The position numbers were made by a program, and so were the translations under genes. Shown here piece after piece: positions 5,242 to 6,204 of a stretch of DNA of 6,204 bases. A model generated the notes under the pieces. It was not told where the DNA came from. It saw only the letters and a program-made list of their open reading frames with translations, and searched no databases. The first letter of the stretch is position 1, and each line of letters starts with the position of its first letter. This DNA is from Algoriphagus sp. (GTDB lineage Bacteria > Bacteroidota > Bacteroidia > Cytophagales > Cyclobacteriaceae): contig JALRIY010000138.1 of the NCBI GenBank assembly GCA_023255285.1, positions 1 through 6,204 on the forward strand, in the 5' to 3' direction.

Positions 5242-6204
5242 TTTTCCTTTAGGAAATAGGCATCCTTAAATTTTGCTCTGCTCAAGCTATCCTGTCGAAC
5301 TTTGGTAAGTGAGTCTTGTTGGGCTTTTTCAGATTCAAATGAATCCCAATCTCGTCGTTCTCCCTTTTTACCTGGGCAGGTGAGGCAGGTGAGTCCTGCT
5401 TCATTGAATACCCACACGGCTTCTGGACGTACATCACTCGTTTCGAATCCATTTCGGTAAAGTGTGTTTTCTAGAATACGCAACAGGCTTCTATCCATAA
5501 TAAAAGGGCGATTGTAGGGAATTGCCAACTTTAATTTAATTTTTTGGTCTCTGAAGGCTCCTAGTGATAGGAGGTCAAACCCTTCGTCAAAGGTCAGCAC
5601 AGAATCTTCAAAAATGTAGTTGTAGGTTACTTTTTCAGCAGTGGCTCGCGCTTGATCTTTGTCCTTTCCCCGTGCAGTTATTTCTTGGGTAAGGACTAAT
5701 GTAGTATCGCTGTTCCCTATCAACTGAAGATTTAATTTTTTGAAGTTGTTTTCCTCTTGGAGCTCCTTTACCTTGACTAGCAGGGTTCCTTTGGTAGTTG
5801 GAAGTACAATATTGGTTTGAATGCGCTCCTCAACTTTAAATTTGGAGATAATTTGAGGAATCTGAAATCCTGCAATCCCAATGCATAAAAGCCAAATGGC
5901 AAGGGCTGTGATACCAAATTTGGTGCCTACCAGATTTTTCATGGACAGGACACTCAAACCGAGCATTAGGATCACGATTCCAGGGACTGCTAAGACCCCA
6001 AGGCCGGCAGCTGCTAGTCCTGTAGGAACTAATTCTGTAATCATATCCAAGGGGAATACATTCACTGTTCCATAAACAACAGGGTCAATAATACCTAGGT
6101 ACAGGGTGAAAGTTACCAGAGGAGCAGCTACAAGACCGATTCCAAAAAAGAAAATAATCAATCCGAAAAAGACGCGGAGTAGGGTCAGTATGATTTTTCC
6201 TAAG
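5238..6204 (-). CDS. PspC-type inner-membrane protein, C-terminal part (5' end outside window)
   Basis: The frame is open to the right edge, so the 321 visible residues are the C-terminal part of a larger protein. A TTG at 6161 could be mistaken for the start, but it lies inside a membrane segment. Numbering from the first full codon (6203), hydrophobic segments lie at about 4-36, 62-87 and 97-116. A soluble domain of about 160 residues follows, rich in alternating beta-type sequence ('KIKLKLAIPYNRPF', 221-234). It ends with LYRNGF (248-253), CLTCPG (273-278; C273 and C276) and a charged tail that repeats QDSL (296-299 and 304-307). This layout resembles the C-terminal half of Bacteroidota PspC-domain proteins, thought to act in envelope-stress responses; the PspC domain itself would lie outside the window. 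A plain unknown membrane protein is the alternative. The gene ends in a terminator. Confidence 0.65.
   Translation of the reverse strand, partial: LGKIILTLLRVFFGLIIFFFGIGLVAAPLVTFTLYLGIIDPVVYGTVNVFPLDMITELVPTGLAAAGLGVLAVPGIVILMLGLSVLSMKNLVGTKFGITALAIWLLCIGIAGFQIPQIISKFKVEERIQTNIVLPTTKGTLLVKVKELQEENNFKKLNLQLIGNSDTTLVLTQEITARGKDKDQARATAEKVTYNYIFEDSVLTFDEGFDLLSLGAFRDQKIKLKLAIPYNRPFIMDRSLLRILENTLYRNGFETSDVRPEAVWVFNEAGLTCLTCPGKKGERRDWDSFESEKAQQDSLTKVRQDSLSRAKFKDAYFLKEN

Noticed and set aside
6159..6161. TTG at 6161 as the start of the right-edge gene
   Set aside because: The frame remains open to the window edge, and the upstream codons continue the same hydrophobic membrane segment.

Overview
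This window looks like chromosomal DNA from a member of the Bacteroidota, most likely a Cytophagales-type bacterium (Cyclobacteriaceae/Algoriphagus-like). The inference rests on three protein families in the form that phylum carries: a short WbqC-like protein ending in a 'PNLSILDGLF..GPEA' motif, a ClpC with a long acidic/Ser-Gly linker, and a PspC-type membrane protein ending in a Cys-Leu-Thr-Cys-Pro motif and a charged tail. Shine-Dalgarno sequences are weak or absent, which also fits. No database search was possible.

Layout. Bases 1-337 contain no gene; they are a degenerate tract with a clear 7-bp period whose heptads switch orientation near the middle. A WbqC-like gene (338-967, +, TTG start) follows, then a 75-bp gap with a candidate promoter and an imperfect palindrome, then clpC (1043-3574, +), which encodes a complete 843-residue Hsp100 unfoldase. 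After clpC come a second, short heptad tract (3579-3606) and a strong hairpin terminator (3689-3728). From the other side, convergent to clpC, runs a beta-CASP metallo-beta-lactamase RNase (3745-5142, -). Upstream of it are a terminator-like hairpin (5169-5201) and the 3' part of a membrane protein gene (5238-6204, -) that runs off the right edge.

How the genes may work together. ClpC would feed unfolded proteins into ClpP; its IGF loop is intact. The beta-CASP enzyme would cut or trim RNA. The PspC-type protein probably senses or answers envelope stress. These are housekeeping and stress functions in separate transcription units, apart from a possible wbqC-clpC co-transcript. I see no new multi-gene system. 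The most unusual content is non-coding: the heptad-periodic intergenic tracts and the hairpin in the leader of the RNase gene.
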